Shown here in pieces: positions 1-12,260 of a DNA stretch of 64,000 nucleotides. The stretch comes from Wurfbainia villosa. Taxonomy: Eukaryota; Streptophyta; Magnoliopsida; Zingiberales; Zingiberaceae. The stretch covers positions 105,265,179 to 105,329,178 of the forward strand of contig CM045996.1 in assembly GCA_025175895.1 (NCBI GenBank), written 5' to 3'. The notes below the pieces were generated by a model, which worked only from the letters and a program-made list of their open reading frames with translations, was not told the DNA's origin and did no database searches. The position numbers were made by a program, and so were the translations under genes. Position 1 is the first letter of the stretch. Every line of letters starts with the position of its first letter.

Positions 1-620
1 TCAAACGTCACCCGTAACAGGGTGGACCATAAAGGCGATTACTGGGTATGTAACAAATTATGCGGAGGGATGTGAGTGATGTAGATGGGATCTATCCCTT
101 CCATATGACGGGAGTGAGATCGGTGGGCCCCTTGATTGAGTAGAACTACTAAAACGCATGGCCATGCTCGAATGAGTCAATATGAGATATTGAGCTCATT
201 TGTTTGAGTTAGTTTACTCAGGGATCAAGAAACACATAGATTGATCGAGGATGACACGGTCTATGCCTCATTGATCAATCTGATATCAAGGATAGAAGGA
301 CACAGTCATATATTATAGTAGTCACGGAAAGGTTAGTCGGATCTTGACTTATCTCGTAACTTGGGTAGCAATGATGTATTGCTAGATGCCGCTCATTGCT
401 TGTGTATCTAAAAGAGTTTAGATCCACTGCCAACGTTATGAGAGCCTATAGGGTCACACACAAAGAGCATGATAATTAGAGGAATTAGAGTATTCTATTT
501 TGACTAGAATAATTTGGGAATAAGCTTAAGTACAAAATGGTTTTTGGACTTTAAGCTTAATGAGAATTTTATCTAATTGATTTAATGAGATTAATTCAAT
601 ATGTTACCTTATTGATTTAA

Positions 621-704
621 TAAGATTAATTCAATATGATAACATAAGCTTAATTGAATTAATAAGATTAATTCAATATGATAACATAAGCTTAATTGAA
701 TTAA
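621..704 (+). repeat. 42-bp tandem repeat in LTR M
   Basis: Two adjacent, near-identical 42-bp units (621-662, 663-704) contain AAGCTTAATTGAATTAATAA, with partial units on both sides. They lie about 200 bp upstream of the TATA box, where LTR enhancer repeats often occur. A regulatory role is inferred only. Confidence 0.7.
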
Positions 705-897
705 TAAGATTAATTCAACATGCATGAATGCCACATAAGCATGCCACATAAGCATGCCACCTAAGCATCCACCTAAGCTAGATAAGGTGGAAGGGGACAA
801 AATGGTTTTTGTCTCCTTAAGTGGCAACCAAAACAAAAGGGGTCTCAATGCAATGGATTGCATTAAATTGTAGGAGGTGAAAGGGTTTTGCCAACCC

Positions 898-906
898 TAT
901 AAAAGG
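898..906 (+). promoter_or_regulatory. TATA box of LTR M
   Basis: TATAAAAGG follows CCAACCC and is followed by GC-rich sequence and a CT-rich leader, as in RNA polymerase II promoters of plant LTRs. It probably drove transcription of the element to which LTR M belonged. Confidence 0.6.
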
Positions 907-1370
907 CCCCATGGAGTGGCCGGCCAAAGCATCATTTGGATTGTGATTGTGGTGTGGTTGTGAGAGAGAGCTTGAGAAGCTTGGTGGAAGCTTTGGTTGT
1001 GTGGCTTTGTGAGTGTAGGCTAGCAAGAAGAGTAGTCTTCTTCCTCCTTTCTCTTCTTCCCTAGATTCCTCTCCTTTAGGGACTTCTCTAGCAAGAAGTA
1101 AAGGAGAGCTCTTCTAGTTTCTCTTGTGAGACAAGAGCTTGCTCGTGTGGATACGTATAGAGGCACGGACACTTGAACGTGCTAAAGATCCAACAAACCG
1201 AAAGGAAAAGCGGGATTAACAAGGGCACGCAACAAAGGTAATCCTCTCCTATAAGATAGGTTTGGTTTAGAGAAATTTATTTTATACGAGTTTGCTTTCG
1301 CATGGATCACTTGGAAGGGATCCTATTTTCCGTTGCGCATATGCCATTTGGCATACGAGAATTCCCTACA

Positions 1371-2005
1371 GGAGCCGAATTAGACTGTTCATGTAACTCG
1401 AATTCAAAAAATAATTCATCTAATCTAATCTTGGAAAGGTCCTTAGAAACCTTGTAGACATCTACCATGGATGCCCACAAGGTAGTCCTAGGAAAAGCGT
1501 TGAGAGCATACCTTATAAGGTCCTAGTTTTCGACCTTCTATCCGATGGAGTGCAAGCTATTGACGATGTCTTGTATGCGGGCGTGTAGTTGGGTTGTCGT
1601 CTCATGTTCCTGTATCTTAAGGTTATATAATTTATTGAACAAGAGGTCTCTTTTACATACCTTTGCATTGTCGGTTCATTCGTGTATCTATACGAGCTTA
1701 TTCCATAGGTCCTTCGCACTGATAAAGGGGCCGACACAATTGAGCTCGTCTTTAGACAACCCACACTATAGAATTTGTGTAGCCTTTGCGTCTACTTCCA
1801 CTTGGCATTTCATGGCATTTGTCCATTGATCGTAATCCAACGATTCATCAACTTCATTAGTAGGAAGTGTGAACCCGGTTTGGATTATGATCCACATCTC
1901 GATTTGAGTTTTTAGAAAGCATTCCATCTGACCCTTCTAGTAACGGAAGTCATCTCCATTGTAAAACGAAGGTCGGATGGTGCTAAACCCTTCGAGATAG
2001 GCCAT
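1371..2005 (-). pseudogene. gag: gag fragment of minus-strand copia K
   Basis: On the minus strand an ATG at 2005 opens a Gag N-terminus closely similar in DNA to B gag (10614 onward): both begin MA-H/Y-LEGF. An in-frame TAG replaces a Trp codon early (RY-stop-KG), and further frame changes follow. The fragment ends at 1371 with codons for a LHEQ-type motif that is also present in E gag (ELHEQ). There LTR M interrupts it. SIRE-like Gag would normally continue to a zinc knuckle and pol, which must lie outside the window if they still exist. It is non-functional. Confidence 0.75.
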
Positions 2006-2180
2006 TTAGAAAGAAGAAAATACCTTGCAACGAAAAAAAACAAACGAATGTACCAAGACTTTCATCTTGGATTAGTATTGCAGGAGAACAAAATTAAACG
2101 AAAAAGTCTTAAAACCAAAAATGAAAAGAAATCTTTAAAAAGATGCTAGATTGGTGGTTGCACTAAATCGTAGCACCCCC

Positions 2181-2192
2181 GCTCTGATACCA
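2181..2192 (-). other. Primer binding site of copia K
   Basis: The reverse complement reads TGGTATCAGAGC, matching the 3' end of plant initiator methionine tRNA. It lies two bases inside the LTR end at 2195 and primes minus-strand DNA synthesis. It fixes the orientation of K as minus. The remaining leader, 2006-2180, has no ORF. Confidence 0.85.
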
Positions 2193-2194
2193 AT

Positions 2195-3287
2195 TGTTGG
2201 ATCAGAGAAAGTGCTAGAGGGTGTTGAATAGTGCAAAACAATTCTTTCTTTTCGATTCGATATCAAATAATAGTAGAGTTGAAATGCAGCGGAAAGTAAA
2301 TAGAGACAAAGATTTTTTTACTTGGTTCACAGCCTTCTGGCTGCTAATCCAAGGCCCTAGTGGTCCAAGACCACGTACGGAGGGCAATTTACTAAAAACA
2401 CTCTTCCTCGTTAGAGGTAGGAGTTTGCGATTACAAAAGCTCGAGAAAACACAAGGTAGAGAGACAATCCCTCTCTCGTCATTATGATAAAAACTTAAGC
2501 AAGACAAAGACAATGCTTTAGAAATGAAGCTTAAACTTAGCTAATACCGACAACTTAAAGGTTGGAGTTTGAGCTTGGGTTGTCGTCGTAGGATCGTTGG
2601 AGAGTCGCAACGTTGTGGAATCACTTGGGAAGCTTTTTGGAGGCTTAGAATTGATAAAAATGGTGAAGAACACTCCTTCTTTTATAGCCTTTGAGAACCC
2701 TAAATGTTCAGCTCAAGTTTAATCACTAAAGGCCACCTCACCCTAAGATAAGGGGATGAAGTTTGACTCTCCTCGAAGATGGAAATTCAAATGGCAGTCG
2801 ACTGTTCACCCTCATCAGTCGACTAATGAAATATCAGTCTATTGCTAATATCCATCAGTCAACTATTGGCTAGGGTTTTCGACTGCATCAAGAGTTAGCT
2901 CAAAAATGATACTCAAATAAGTGTTTTCGACGATCACTAACCGTTCGATATCGACATAGACCTTCCATGGGAAGTCATGGTCGTATCGTCGCCTAAGGAT
3001 GTCTCCGTACGGAGGACTTGAACTTACATCACTCACTCACATGAGCTTACCTTTGTAGCTTCCCTTTTGTTCTCCACTTGATTTCTTCAGCTCCTTCCGA
3101 AGTCCTCCCAGTGTCGCCCGACCACCACGGTTTCTTAGCATGAGAACCTCCGGGTGTCGCCGACCTTTAGCTTAGCTTAGCATTCCTACACACTTGATTT
3201 AGCTCGTGAGATAACAAAATGAACTTAACTTTGTGTCTTTGATATAATCAAAATTTAGGTTCGATTCGGGTGCCTACTGCACCAATA
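2195..3287 (-). repeat. 5' LTR of minus-strand copia K (1.09 kb)
   Basis: The LTR runs from TGTTGGATC at 2195 (LTR 3' end read on the minus strand) to CACCAATA at 3287. On the minus strand its start reads TATTGGTGCAG and is homologous to the start of the B LTR (TGTTGGTGCAG at 8888), but with TG changed to TA. A TATA box on the minus strand is at 2679-2686. CAGTCGACTG-type palindromes lie upstream of it at about 2790-2885. A divergent relative of the B family. Confidence 0.8.
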
Positions 3288-3929
3288 AATTCTTGGGTAG
3301 GAGTTGCAAAAAAGTGGTCTTGGAGAAGAAGATGAAGTTAGGGTTAAGGAAAAAGGAGGTGTCGGGAAAGATGAGGTTAGGGTTAAGGAAAAATTGGGTG
3401 TCGGGGTTGTGTTAAAGTTGGCTGACTAAAAAGTTTCATTTAGAAGAAGAAAATAATATTGGAAGGGTTTGAAGAAAAATTAGCATTGGATTTTGGAGAT
3501 TTATAGTGGTTTAATATTAAGATGGATGGTTTGAGGTACATATTAGATTTCAGGCGACTTGCTTTTTAGTCTAATTTAGAGGGGGGACTCAGAGGGGTTA
3601 TGAGTATGTTGTGAATATGGTTTGAAGAGGTAGGGAGATGGTATTTTCTCAAGATTTGTGCCTAAAATAATGATTTTTTCGCTCAGAAATTAAGTAAATA
3701 TTTTAGGCCCTGTGCCTAATATAATAGCCTAGAGGCTCGATAATTACATTCCCTCTACGACACTATAACAGTCCGTTATATATAGTGGCTAAGTAAATTT
3801 TCTCGGGCTCTATGCCTAATATAATAGTTTAAGGGCTATATAATTACATACCTTCTATGGAACTATAATAGCTCGCCATAATGGTGATGCACATGAGCAC
3901 GACCTCAAATCTTCGATGGGAATCGTCGA
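3288..3929 (-). repeat. Remnant sequence, probably J, left of the chromovirus solo LTR
   Basis: There is no coding sequence. The stretch contains a short direct repeat around GTTAGGGTTAAGGAAAAA (about 3335-3405) and an imperfect direct repeat of roughly 110-120 bp with GCCTAATATAATAG at about 3714 and 3811. It ends with GTCGA (3925-3929), the target duplication of the next element, so it was contiguous with 7526 onward before that insertion. It is therefore probably part of gypsy J (3' non-coding region or LTR). Assignment to J is inference. Confidence 0.5.
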
Positions 3930-4811
3930 TGTCACACCTCGAGAGTATGCCGAGCCGAAAATCAAACGGATGACATCTCCCCTGTATGTGGCAATATATC
4001 CAGTTTATACAAGGCCCTTGGGTCCACAATAACAATAACATATAAACATAACTACATCAAAACACAACGGAAAACATAATACAACCACATTACAACTACA
4101 TACAGTGCATATCGGTATGACTGACACCACGACATAAAGAAAACATCGACAAAACCCGAATCCACAAGTGTGTACATCACATGACAAGTCCATAACATAT
4201 TACACCACGAAAAACTCCAAATACATAACACAACGTACGAAAAACCCAAAACAACCCCAGGAGTCTCAGAGGTGAGATGAGATGTTGTCAGCCAGTGGTG
4301 CTCCAAGCCATCACGAAGACTTCTACCTATTACCTGGGCGACAGAAAAACCCAGGATCCATGGTAGTGAGTATAACTCAACAGGTAATAAGGAAGAACAT
4401 GTATTTATATCAAATATCACATGTCATTCAACAACATAACCTAGAGGTACAACAGGTATACCAGCACAGTATATAAATACATGCATATACTGTCTAACCA
4501 AATAAACAACGTATAATGCAGACATAATTGAAAGTCTGCTACGCTACTCTGATCCAACCTGAGCATATATCCAATATAAAACAAGAAGAATAATACTATC
4601 TCACAATATACTCATAATACAGGTCAAAGGTATCTAATGGTATGTCCAACAAGTGTACAGGTATCTGACACAACCGTATAACAGATGCGAGTAGCATGTA
4701 TGAAGATGATGTACAACCAAATGCAGCAAGCATAGTACAAACAAGTGCAACATCATAATAAGCATATATATATATATAGACTACATCTATATATATATTA
4801 ATCACAACCAT

Positions 4812-4813
<2 letters not shown>

Positions 4814-4845
<32 letters not shown>
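4814..4845. repeat. (TA)n microsatellite in the chromovirus LTR
   Basis: A run of about 16 TA units, with a shorter TA run near 4765-4780. A simple-sequence tract within the solo LTR. Confidence 0.9.
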
Positions 4846-4847
<2 letters not shown>

Positions 4848-5320
4848 TAATATGCAAAGTGTCATATGATATGGCAATGCAGCATGCATGGTCATGCCTG
4901 CGCACCCCTACTCGCTACCATGACCCCAGTGTGGCCTAGGTGGCACGACATGACAACTATCCCAACTCAACACCAACCACTGCTCTAGAGTGGCCGAGTG
5001 GGCAGTATGATCAAGTAGCATATGAGTGTAAAGAGTTCGCTACATAATGGGGGTCCCTGCTACTGGCCACTCCGATTGACACTACCTATGAGTGGTCGAG
5101 TGTCACGCATCCAGGACAACTGCATGCGACTCCAACTACCACCGTCTATAGTGGTAGAGTGCGACACAACAAATGCTTTACCCTCACACAGATTACTCCT
5201 CTGGGAGTAACCTAGGCGGCAGGATGACTGACGACTCTCTCAACCCCAAGGGAGACTATGTCATCAGTATGCATGCAAATTATATGAATGTATTGTCACA
5301 AATACAGACATCTACCATAG

Positions 5321-5464
5321 ACTCTCTATTATACAGAGAGTCGTACCAATTTGATCAACGCACTCTCTATCCTACAGAGAGTCGTACTCAACTGATCGAT
5401 AGATTCTCTATCCTGTAGAGAGTCATACTCAACTGATCGATGCACTCTCCATCATGTAGAGAGT
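5321..5464. repeat. Array of four hairpins with 41-bp period
   Basis: Four inverted repeats of the form ACTCTCTA-n-TAGAGAGT start at about 5321, 5362, 5403 and 5444, exactly 41 bp apart. Units 3 and 4 have point changes in the 5' arm (GATTCTCTA, ACTCTCCA). The spacers share CAACTGATCGAT-like sequence. It lies inside the chromovirus LTR. Confidence 0.85.
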
Positions 5465-7525
5465 CGTAGTCAACTGATCATAATAAGCTAGGATTACCGG
5501 TCCATAGTGACACACTAATCACGATTCACCTGACCATTACACAACACACGGTTGGTAATAAGTATGCAACATACGGGTATTAGAATAAATCCTACATTTA
5601 TGGCACTACCTACCCACGGATGGCCTTTTACCCAATTTACAAATCAGGTCATCATCCGTACTCTAACATCTACACCCTACTAAACAATTTATAGATCTAT
5701 TTACATCACATCTGTAACTCCTAAATCATGATAAAGGAACATGTGATATCCACATTTGAGCATATATAGCCAACGACAAGTATCAAGCATAAGGATAAAT
5801 AAGAGCAGGGTCAAGATAATTTGAACATATAACATGCTCATATCTATGTCTAGATCTGATTGCAATTACATCTACCTGACCAGGGTAGGAAATTACCCAC
5901 CTGATGAATAGCTTGTGTTAATGGTCTTCGCATCCAAGATCTCTACCTCGAATCAAATATCTGAAATGGTAGAATCCAATATAACCACATGCTTGTAAAA
6001 AAATTCAAACTGTAGGAATAAGAATCTAAACCAATCTTAATCCATTTTGTAAACCACATATATACTGTGAGTAGAATTTCCTTACAGTACCAAATTAAAT
6101 CAATTTACATAGAAATCTCAATCTAAACTTACCTCACACTAATTTAACCTCCTCTCCTTCTTGATAGGCTAAAGAGAATCCAATCTCCAGTAAATCTGAA
6201 TTAATCATCTATCACTACACAACGAATAGGAAACTATATCCCATTACCATATTATAACATATCCCAACTGTCAATTTAATCAAGCTAACTAAATGAACAT
6301 CTCTATCTACAATTAAAGTAATAGTCCATAGAATTTACCTAGTTTCGAATCCATGGTAAGAGCTTCTTGATCCAAATTCCTCTCACTACTTCACTGCCCC
6401 TAGTTTCTCGATCTACAAACAGAAATCCAATTTGCACAGATCGTGGAGCTGAGGGAAGAAATCAATCTCGACTCTAATGCATCCTAACCCCTTTGCACAG
6501 CAAGAAAAAACATTTCCACTGATCCATCCATCTCAACCACAATTCATTGACATTAACACGATTATTGAAGAATGTTACCCTACAGATCAATTTGCCACAC
6601 CCTTATTTTCCTCCTGTGGCAACAACACTTCCCTCCCTCTTTGATCCAATAGTGGGGAGGCGACTCATAGTGATGATCCCAGATCCTAGCTTGCAGAGAA
6701 GGTGGCTTGGTGCTCATGGACTCAACAATATCAGTGGTAGGTGACTTTGATGGCCAGAGGCAAGTTGTCGATGGCTGGAATGGGGGCAGCAATAGAGATC
6801 TAGGTGGTTGGTGATGCCTGCTGCTTAGGTGAAGGTCTTCGACGCTCACTGCTGCTTAGATCGCCAGAGAGAGAAGGGGCGATGATAAGCTATCCGGCAG
6901 CGGTGAGTGATAGGAGATGGTGTTGTCCATCTAGGCTTGGGGAAGTGAACGACTGACAGGGCCACACTGACGCATCTGACAGCAACGAAGTTCGGGTGGA
7001 AGAGATGCTGATCAACCCGCTACTCCAGTGAGGCTCGATGAAGAGGGGAGAAGCGATGGCGACGATAACTAGAGCTCGTGAAAAAGACCAAGTCAGTCTA
7101 CTCCCACCGGTGCTTGCAGCGTCCAACCACGAGATCGAGTGAAATAGGGCAACAGTTGAGGATAAATGGTCGATCGGAAGAAGATGAAAGGGGAGATTGC
7201 CACAATCGAAAAAGGGGGACTGAGGTGAGGAAAGAAATCGGGGCTGAGAAGAGAAGAAGAGGAGTCGGGAAAAGGAATCGGCATCTTAGGGAAAACGTTC
7301 GATCGGGTTTTAATATTTAGACCTAGGTAAATTGAACCCATTAATTACTACTAAGCAGATAACTCAAACATGCTTTATAAAACCTATTTGTTTTATCCCA
7401 TAAACTCTCATACAAAATCCATTTAAATCCAAAAAAAATTCTAAAAAATCCCTGAAAATTATATAAAATAAATTTCTTAATTAATAAATGGTATTTATTA
7501 TTATTTTATTTTTCAGTATCTTACA

Positions 7526-8363
7526 GTCGAGGACTCGAAGCGCGCGCTCACGCTCAACGCCCGCAAGTGCACGAATATCGTCGAGTAATAAAAGATTATT
7601 GATCCCACAGAGACTAAGATTCGAGTATCGTATGTCCAGTGGATCTTGTTGTTCGGAGTGAATGTCTTAAAGGCCTTCCTTTTGCTCCAAAAATGTGTTG
7701 TTTCACCTATAAAATATCGTCCTGCACACAAAAGAAACAAGAGCAGATATCTGAATCAAAAAATAGAAAATGCATGAAACAAGTATAAAATGTAATGAGA
7801 TGTGTGTGAAAACTACTCCTAAAACCCTATATGTTTTGCTCACATCAACCCACTCCCCCCAGACTTAGATCTTTGCTTGTCTTCAAGCAAACTCGAGTGC
7901 CATGAAATTTAAAGAAAAGTATTGTTCCATACTTAGCATGCTAACTGGATTTATCAAGTGGTATTTTCAATCAAAGCAAAATAAATATGTTCTAAAAGTT
8001 CACTAAGTTAGCTTTTCATGCATATGCTAAGCGAATTTTCCTAAGGGATACTCGTTCCACAGTGAGTTAAGTCGTCATCTTATAGCTTTCTTAAGGTCTC
8101 TAGCTTTTAGGCACTTACCTGCCCTAAGAGAGGATCGTTCCCTAGATCTAGCATAATGTCTCAAAGGTATGCTCGGTATTGAGAGAAATTGGTAGGTGTT
8201 TCCCCAGTAACCTAACTCGATCTCAATGGGGCACCTAGCCATTTCCACCTATGACAACTGTTTTTAACTCTCTTTTTTTCTTCTTTTTTTTTTATCTTTT
8301 TATTTTTTTTATATTTTTTTATATTTTTTTTCTTCCAATGAACTTTGTTCCCCTCTAGCTCAC
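7526..8363 (-). mobile_element. Gypsy J, 3' non-coding part (Athila/Tat-like)
   Basis: Read on the minus strand this holds a purine-rich motif (GTCTGGGGGGAGTGGG at about 7852-7867) and a stretch resembling post-pol regions of plant Athila/Tat elements (CGCAAGTGCACG and GAGTATCG-like phrases). A T-rich tract of about 65 bp is at 8271-8335. No conserved ORF is present; an open stretch 7513-7740 crosses into the solo LTR and is not credible. It lies between the solo LTR and copia A. Confidence 0.55.
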
Positions 8364-8887
8364 TATTGGGATATATACTGAAAAGTCTATCTTTTGTATG
8401 AACATCTTTAGTTTTGAAATAAGAATCACATGATCATTGTTTGCATATTTATGGCTATGCATATTGTCTAATGCATTACATTGTAGATAACATGGTATGT
8501 GGTGTCACACGAGAGATCATGTTATCAGTTCCTTGTAAAGTATAAGTAAAGGCTCACAACCGAGATGGTTATGGACAAACCATTGGAATGGTTGTAGTGT
8601 GATTTGGTATTGGTTTGTCTTGGCCATAGAATTACACTAGTACACTTTGTATGTATTAAGCAGGACCGACTTAGAGGTGATTCGATTTATTGCTGACTAC
8701 ATAATCAAATCGGACCTCAGATATTATATTGTACATGCTCTTAATCCCGATATAATAACGGGCACATATACTTAGTATTCATTTCTTTGATTTACCAATG
8801 GGCGAGATTTATAGAGTAAATCGATAGGCTCGGTAAGTTGGGAAATGATATTATTTATATGGTGTGTCATTGATTATAGGAGGAAAC
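8364..8887 (+). repeat. 5' LTR of A, first piece
   Basis: It begins TATTGGGATATATACTG, resembling a copia LTR start with the canonical TG changed to TA. The section 8597-8882 is nearly identical to the 3' LTR remnant at 24972-25260. The piece is interrupted at 8887 by element B, with target duplication GAAAC. Confidence 0.75.
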
Positions 8888-10241
8888 TGTTGGTGCAGTG
8901 GGCACCAAAGTCGAACCGGTATTTTGATTATGGCAAAAGGCTCAATAGTTAAGGGTATATTTGTTATCTTACGAGCTCAATTAAGTGTGCAGAAATGCTA
9001 AAGTTGAGCGGAAGGTCTGCGACACCCGGTGGGAACCGAGGTGGTCGGGCAACGCCAGAGGGACTTAGGAGGAAGCCGAGGTACTCGGGTGAAGACCGGA
9101 AGCGAGGCTACAAGGTAAGCTCGTGTGAAAGCGAAGCAAGGTCGTTAAGCGTAGATCCGACCCAATACCTCCAATGGAAGGTCTAGGTCGAGATCAGATG
9201 GTTAGAACCATCGTACTTTATATTTTAAGCTAACTTGTACTGCAGTCCAAAACCCTTTGACTACAGTCAACTGCTAGTCAAGTTCCAGCCTCGAGAAGAG
9301 CTCGAATTTCAAGGGGGTGAATTTGGACTTGACTCGTGTTTTGGTACAAAGGGTGATGTGGCATCAAGGTGGACATCCAAACCATCACCAAGCTTCCTTG
9401 TGGTGGGCGCCCAAAATAAGGTGAGTTGGCACAAGATGGTTGGCTCCCATGATGTGGCACAAGTTGAATGGCTCCAACAAGTTGGCGCCCAAGGAGGTTG
9501 GAGGTGGCACAAGGTGGTTGGATGAAACACCTCATCCTCAAGTTGGCGCCCAAGGAGGTTGGAGGTGGCACAAGGTGGTTGGATGAAACACCTCATCCTC
9601 AAGTTGGCGCCCAAGGAGGTTGGAGGTGGCACAAGGTGGTTGGATGAAACACCTCATCCTCAAGTTGGCGCCCAAGAAGGTTGGAGGTGGCACAAGGTGG
9701 TTGGATGAAACACCTCATCCTTGAGTTGGGATAAGAACCTCACCTTGGACACTACCTATGTCTAAATTCATAGATCAATATCCATAAATAGACATGTTCA
9801 AGCCAAGCAAATCACAAGAATTCAAGAGCTCTCAACACGCCGTCGTAACGCCGCTACTACTACTCACATTTGCTACGACGAAGTGCACCTTCTACTTATA
9901 AGAGTTGTCGGTATATTTATTTAAGTTCTACTTCTTTAAATTGTCTTTGTGCTTTAATCGTAACAAGGAAAGGAGTGTCCTTTGCCTTGATTTCTTTGTA
10001 ATGTCGTTGCTCCTACCTCCAACGAGGAGGAGTGGTTTTAGTGAATTGCCCTCCGTACGTGATCAAGGATCACTAGGGCCGTGGATTAGCAATCGAAAGA
10101 TTGTGAACCACGTAAAAATATCTTATCTACTTTATATTTCCGCTGTGCACTCTCTACTTGCTTTTTACTTATTGCAAAAAGTTTTTTAACGACATCGTAT
10201 CGCTATTCACCCCCCCCTCTAGCGACACTTTCGATCCAACA
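8888..10241 (+). repeat. 5' LTR of B (1354 bp)
   Basis: Starts TGTTGGTGCAG and ends GATCCAACA. It pairs with 16614-17982, from which it differs by several small indels and substitutions. It includes a 61-bp tandem array at 9481-9724 and a CT-rich stretch near the 3' end. Unlike the related LTRs in the window it lacks CAGTCGACTG arrays. Confidence 0.9.
9481..9724 (+). repeat. 61-bp tandem repeat, four units, in B 5' LTR
   Basis: Units begin GTTGGCGCCC at 9481, 9542, 9603 and 9664, and a divergent start at 9725 (GTTGGGATAAG) ends the array. The same four-unit array is at 17200-17443 in the 3' LTR. It lies 50-300 bp upstream of a weak TATA-like CCATAAATAG (about 9783). The minus-strand ORFs here arise from the repeat. 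Confidence 0.9.
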
Positions 10242-10243
10242 AT

Positions 10244-10255
10244 TGGTATCAGAGC
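10244..10255 (+). other. Primer binding site of B
   Basis: TGGTATCAGAGC two bases after the LTR end; complementary to the 3' end of initiator methionine tRNA. It primes minus-strand synthesis. Confidence 0.9.
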
Positions 10256-10613
10256 CGGGGGCGCTAAGATTCGGTGAAACCACCAATCTAGCTTTGTTTT
10301 TCTTTTTTTTTACAGATTTTTTATTTATTTATTTCTGTTTTCGTATAATTATTTCACTTGCTTATCTTCTCCTACATATAGAATTGCATTAGAGGCTTTA
10401 GGATCCGGATAAGGTTGTCCTTCTGGTTAGATCCCGAGTAAGGTTGTCCTCCGGAACTTCAACGACATTCGTGATTTGATTGTTTATTTCTTTTGCAAGT
10501 TACATTTTATATATCTTTTTACTTCTCAAGATTACTAATCCAAGACGAAAGTCTTGGAATATTCTTTCGTGTGTGTTTTGCAAGATTCTTTTCGTTCTTC
10601 TTCTTGTTTTTAA

Positions 10614-12260
10614 ATGGCCCATCTCGAAGGGTTTAGCATCATCACCCCGTTTTACAACGGTAATGACTTTCGTTATTGGAAGGGTCGGATGGAATGCTTT
10701 CTTAAAACCCAAATCGAGATGTGGATCGTAATCAAACCGTTTCACACTTCCTATTAATGAAGATGGTGAATCTTTGGGTTACGATCAATGGTCAAATTCC
10801 ATGAAAAACAAGTAGAAGCCGATGCCAAGGCAACTCAAATCTTGCAATGTGGGTTGTCCAAGGAAGAGCTCAACCGCTGGCCCCTTCATTAGTGCAAAGG
10901 ACTTATGGACCAAGCTAGTGGAACTACACGAAGGCACCGAACACGAAGGTATGTAAAAGAGATTTACTTTAAATAAATTGTATAACTTGAAAATGCAGGA
11001 AAACGAGACCGCAACTCAACTACATGCTCAGATCCAAGACATCGCCAACCAACTCCATGCCATCGGACAAAAGGTCGAGAATCGCGACCTTATCGTGTAT
11101 TCTCTTAACTCGCTTCCTAGGACCACCTTGTGGGCATCCATGGTCGATGCCTACAAGGTCTCCAAGGACCTTTCTAAAATTAGGTTAGACAATTGTTTTT
11201 TAACTTGAATTACATGAGCAAACTAACGGGTCCAGTGCCGAGAAGAGTATTGCGTTAGTTGCGTGTTCCAAGAAGAAGAAGCCCGCAAGCAAGCACCCCT
11301 CAAGGAAGAAGACGAGTCCGAATCGGAAGTAGACTCGAATAGAATCCAACTAGTCAATCTAGTTCTAAGATGATCAAGAGACGAAACGACCAACAACTCA
11401 AGGTAAGCCTAAACCTAATTCAAATACTTCTAATTTTAGATGCTATGAGTGCAAATGTGTTCGGCCACATCAAGTCCGAGTGCCCAAAGCTAAAGAATAA
11501 CGCATCAAAGACAAGAAAGCGCTAAACGCTACTTGGGAGGAGTTGTCGGAGGAAGAAGATTTATATCCAAGCTCTAATGGCCAAGCCGACCGAGCACGAC
11601 TCGAAATCAAGAAGAGTCCGAGTCCGAACTGGCGATGAGCTTCCATTCAAGACAAGCCACGGATCCGTATCCGGTTCAAAAGAATCATTAAGGGTAAGTC
11701 GGTCGTTACTTAATACTTTGTATGGTGCAATTAAATTTTTAAATAAGAAACTAGCTAAGTCCGAGTCCAAGGTCGAGACCCTAATTGAGGAGGTTAACCT
11801 TCTCAAACATGAGGTCTCCTAACCTCTTCGACTACTGTATTCAAGAGGAGGACTCAACTCAAGCTGAAAAGCTTGAAGTTGAGAACTCGCTTGAAAACAC
11901 AAGTCAAGACCTTAGGAACACGTTGGAAAGGTTCACTTTGGGATCCAAGGGACTTGACCTCTTACTTGATCACAAAGGGCCGGTACAACAAGGCCTGGAC
12001 TCGGGTTTAACTCAAATACAACCAATAAGTCATATATGTCTATAGTAAACCAACATAAGAAAAATGTCCAAGCATGGGTCCCTAAGACCACTTTGATTTC
12101 AACTTTAGGATCTAACATGTATTGGGTTCATGACCAAATTCACTATGTGAATAGACCCACTCGATTCAATGGTCCAGGGGAGCCAATACAAAATGTATTT
12201 TTGTTAAGTCTTAGAAATTGCATGCTTAGTTTTTCCTTTATTTTTAGAATGGTTAGATAG
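10614..12260 (+). pseudogene. gag: B gag, frameshifted
   Basis: The ATG at 10614 opens MAHLEGF followed by a typical copia Gag N-terminus with a YWKGRME-like motif. The frame then breaks several times: readable segments lie at 10978-11208, 11577-11822, 11785-12045 and 12036-12260 in different frames. A zinc knuckle begins CYEC at about 11438 but is broken by a frameshift before GHIKSEC-like codons. Near the C-terminus QAWVPK and MYWVHDQ (about 12078-12140) match the WVPK motifs in E, F and H Gag. It is non-functional. Confidence 0.8.

Larger units (their letters stand above)
1..1370 (+). repeat. LTR M (Ty1/copia-type), 3' part, cut by window edge
   Basis: This is the 3' part of a plus-strand LTR. 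Its 3' terminus is the CCCTACA ending at 1370, after which minus-strand gag codons of element K resume abruptly. A TATA box (TATAAAAGG) lies at 898-906. The CT-rich stretch after it and the layout resemble plant Ty1/copia LTRs. The left end is outside the window, so a solo LTR and the 3' LTR of a full element cannot be told apart. The expected target duplication would be GGAGC (1371-1375). Short ORFs here are not conserved coding sequence. Confidence 0.75.
3930..7525 (-). mobile_element. Solo LTR, 3.6 kb, Tekay/Del chromovirus-like
   Basis: It begins TGTCACACC (3930), ends CTTACA (7525) and is flanked by a perfect 5-bp duplication GTCGA (3925-3929, 7526-7530). On the minus strand it starts TGTAAGATACTG and then becomes AT-rich, as in very long LTRs of plant Tekay/Del chromoviruses. 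No primer site, gag or pol is present, so this is a solo LTR left by LTR-LTR recombination. A homologous left end appears at 63906. Lineage is judged from style and length only. Confidence 0.8.

Noticed and set aside
5321..5464. CRISPR-like array
   Set aside because: Repeats with regular spacing, but they are inside a plant LTR, spacers are themselves related and there are no cas genes.
6547..7341. Several 60-90-codon ORFs on both strands in the chromovirus LTR suggesting a host gene
   Set aside because: Overlapping frames on both strands, no codon or domain signal, and the whole stretch lies within an LTR defined by TG..CA ends and a target duplication.
9278..9632. Minus-strand ORFs of about 100 codons in the B LTR (also 16994-17351)
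   Set aside because: They read through the 61-bp tandem array and repeat the same peptide; 61 is not a multiple of three, so the repeats appear in shifting frames. No protein family resemblance.
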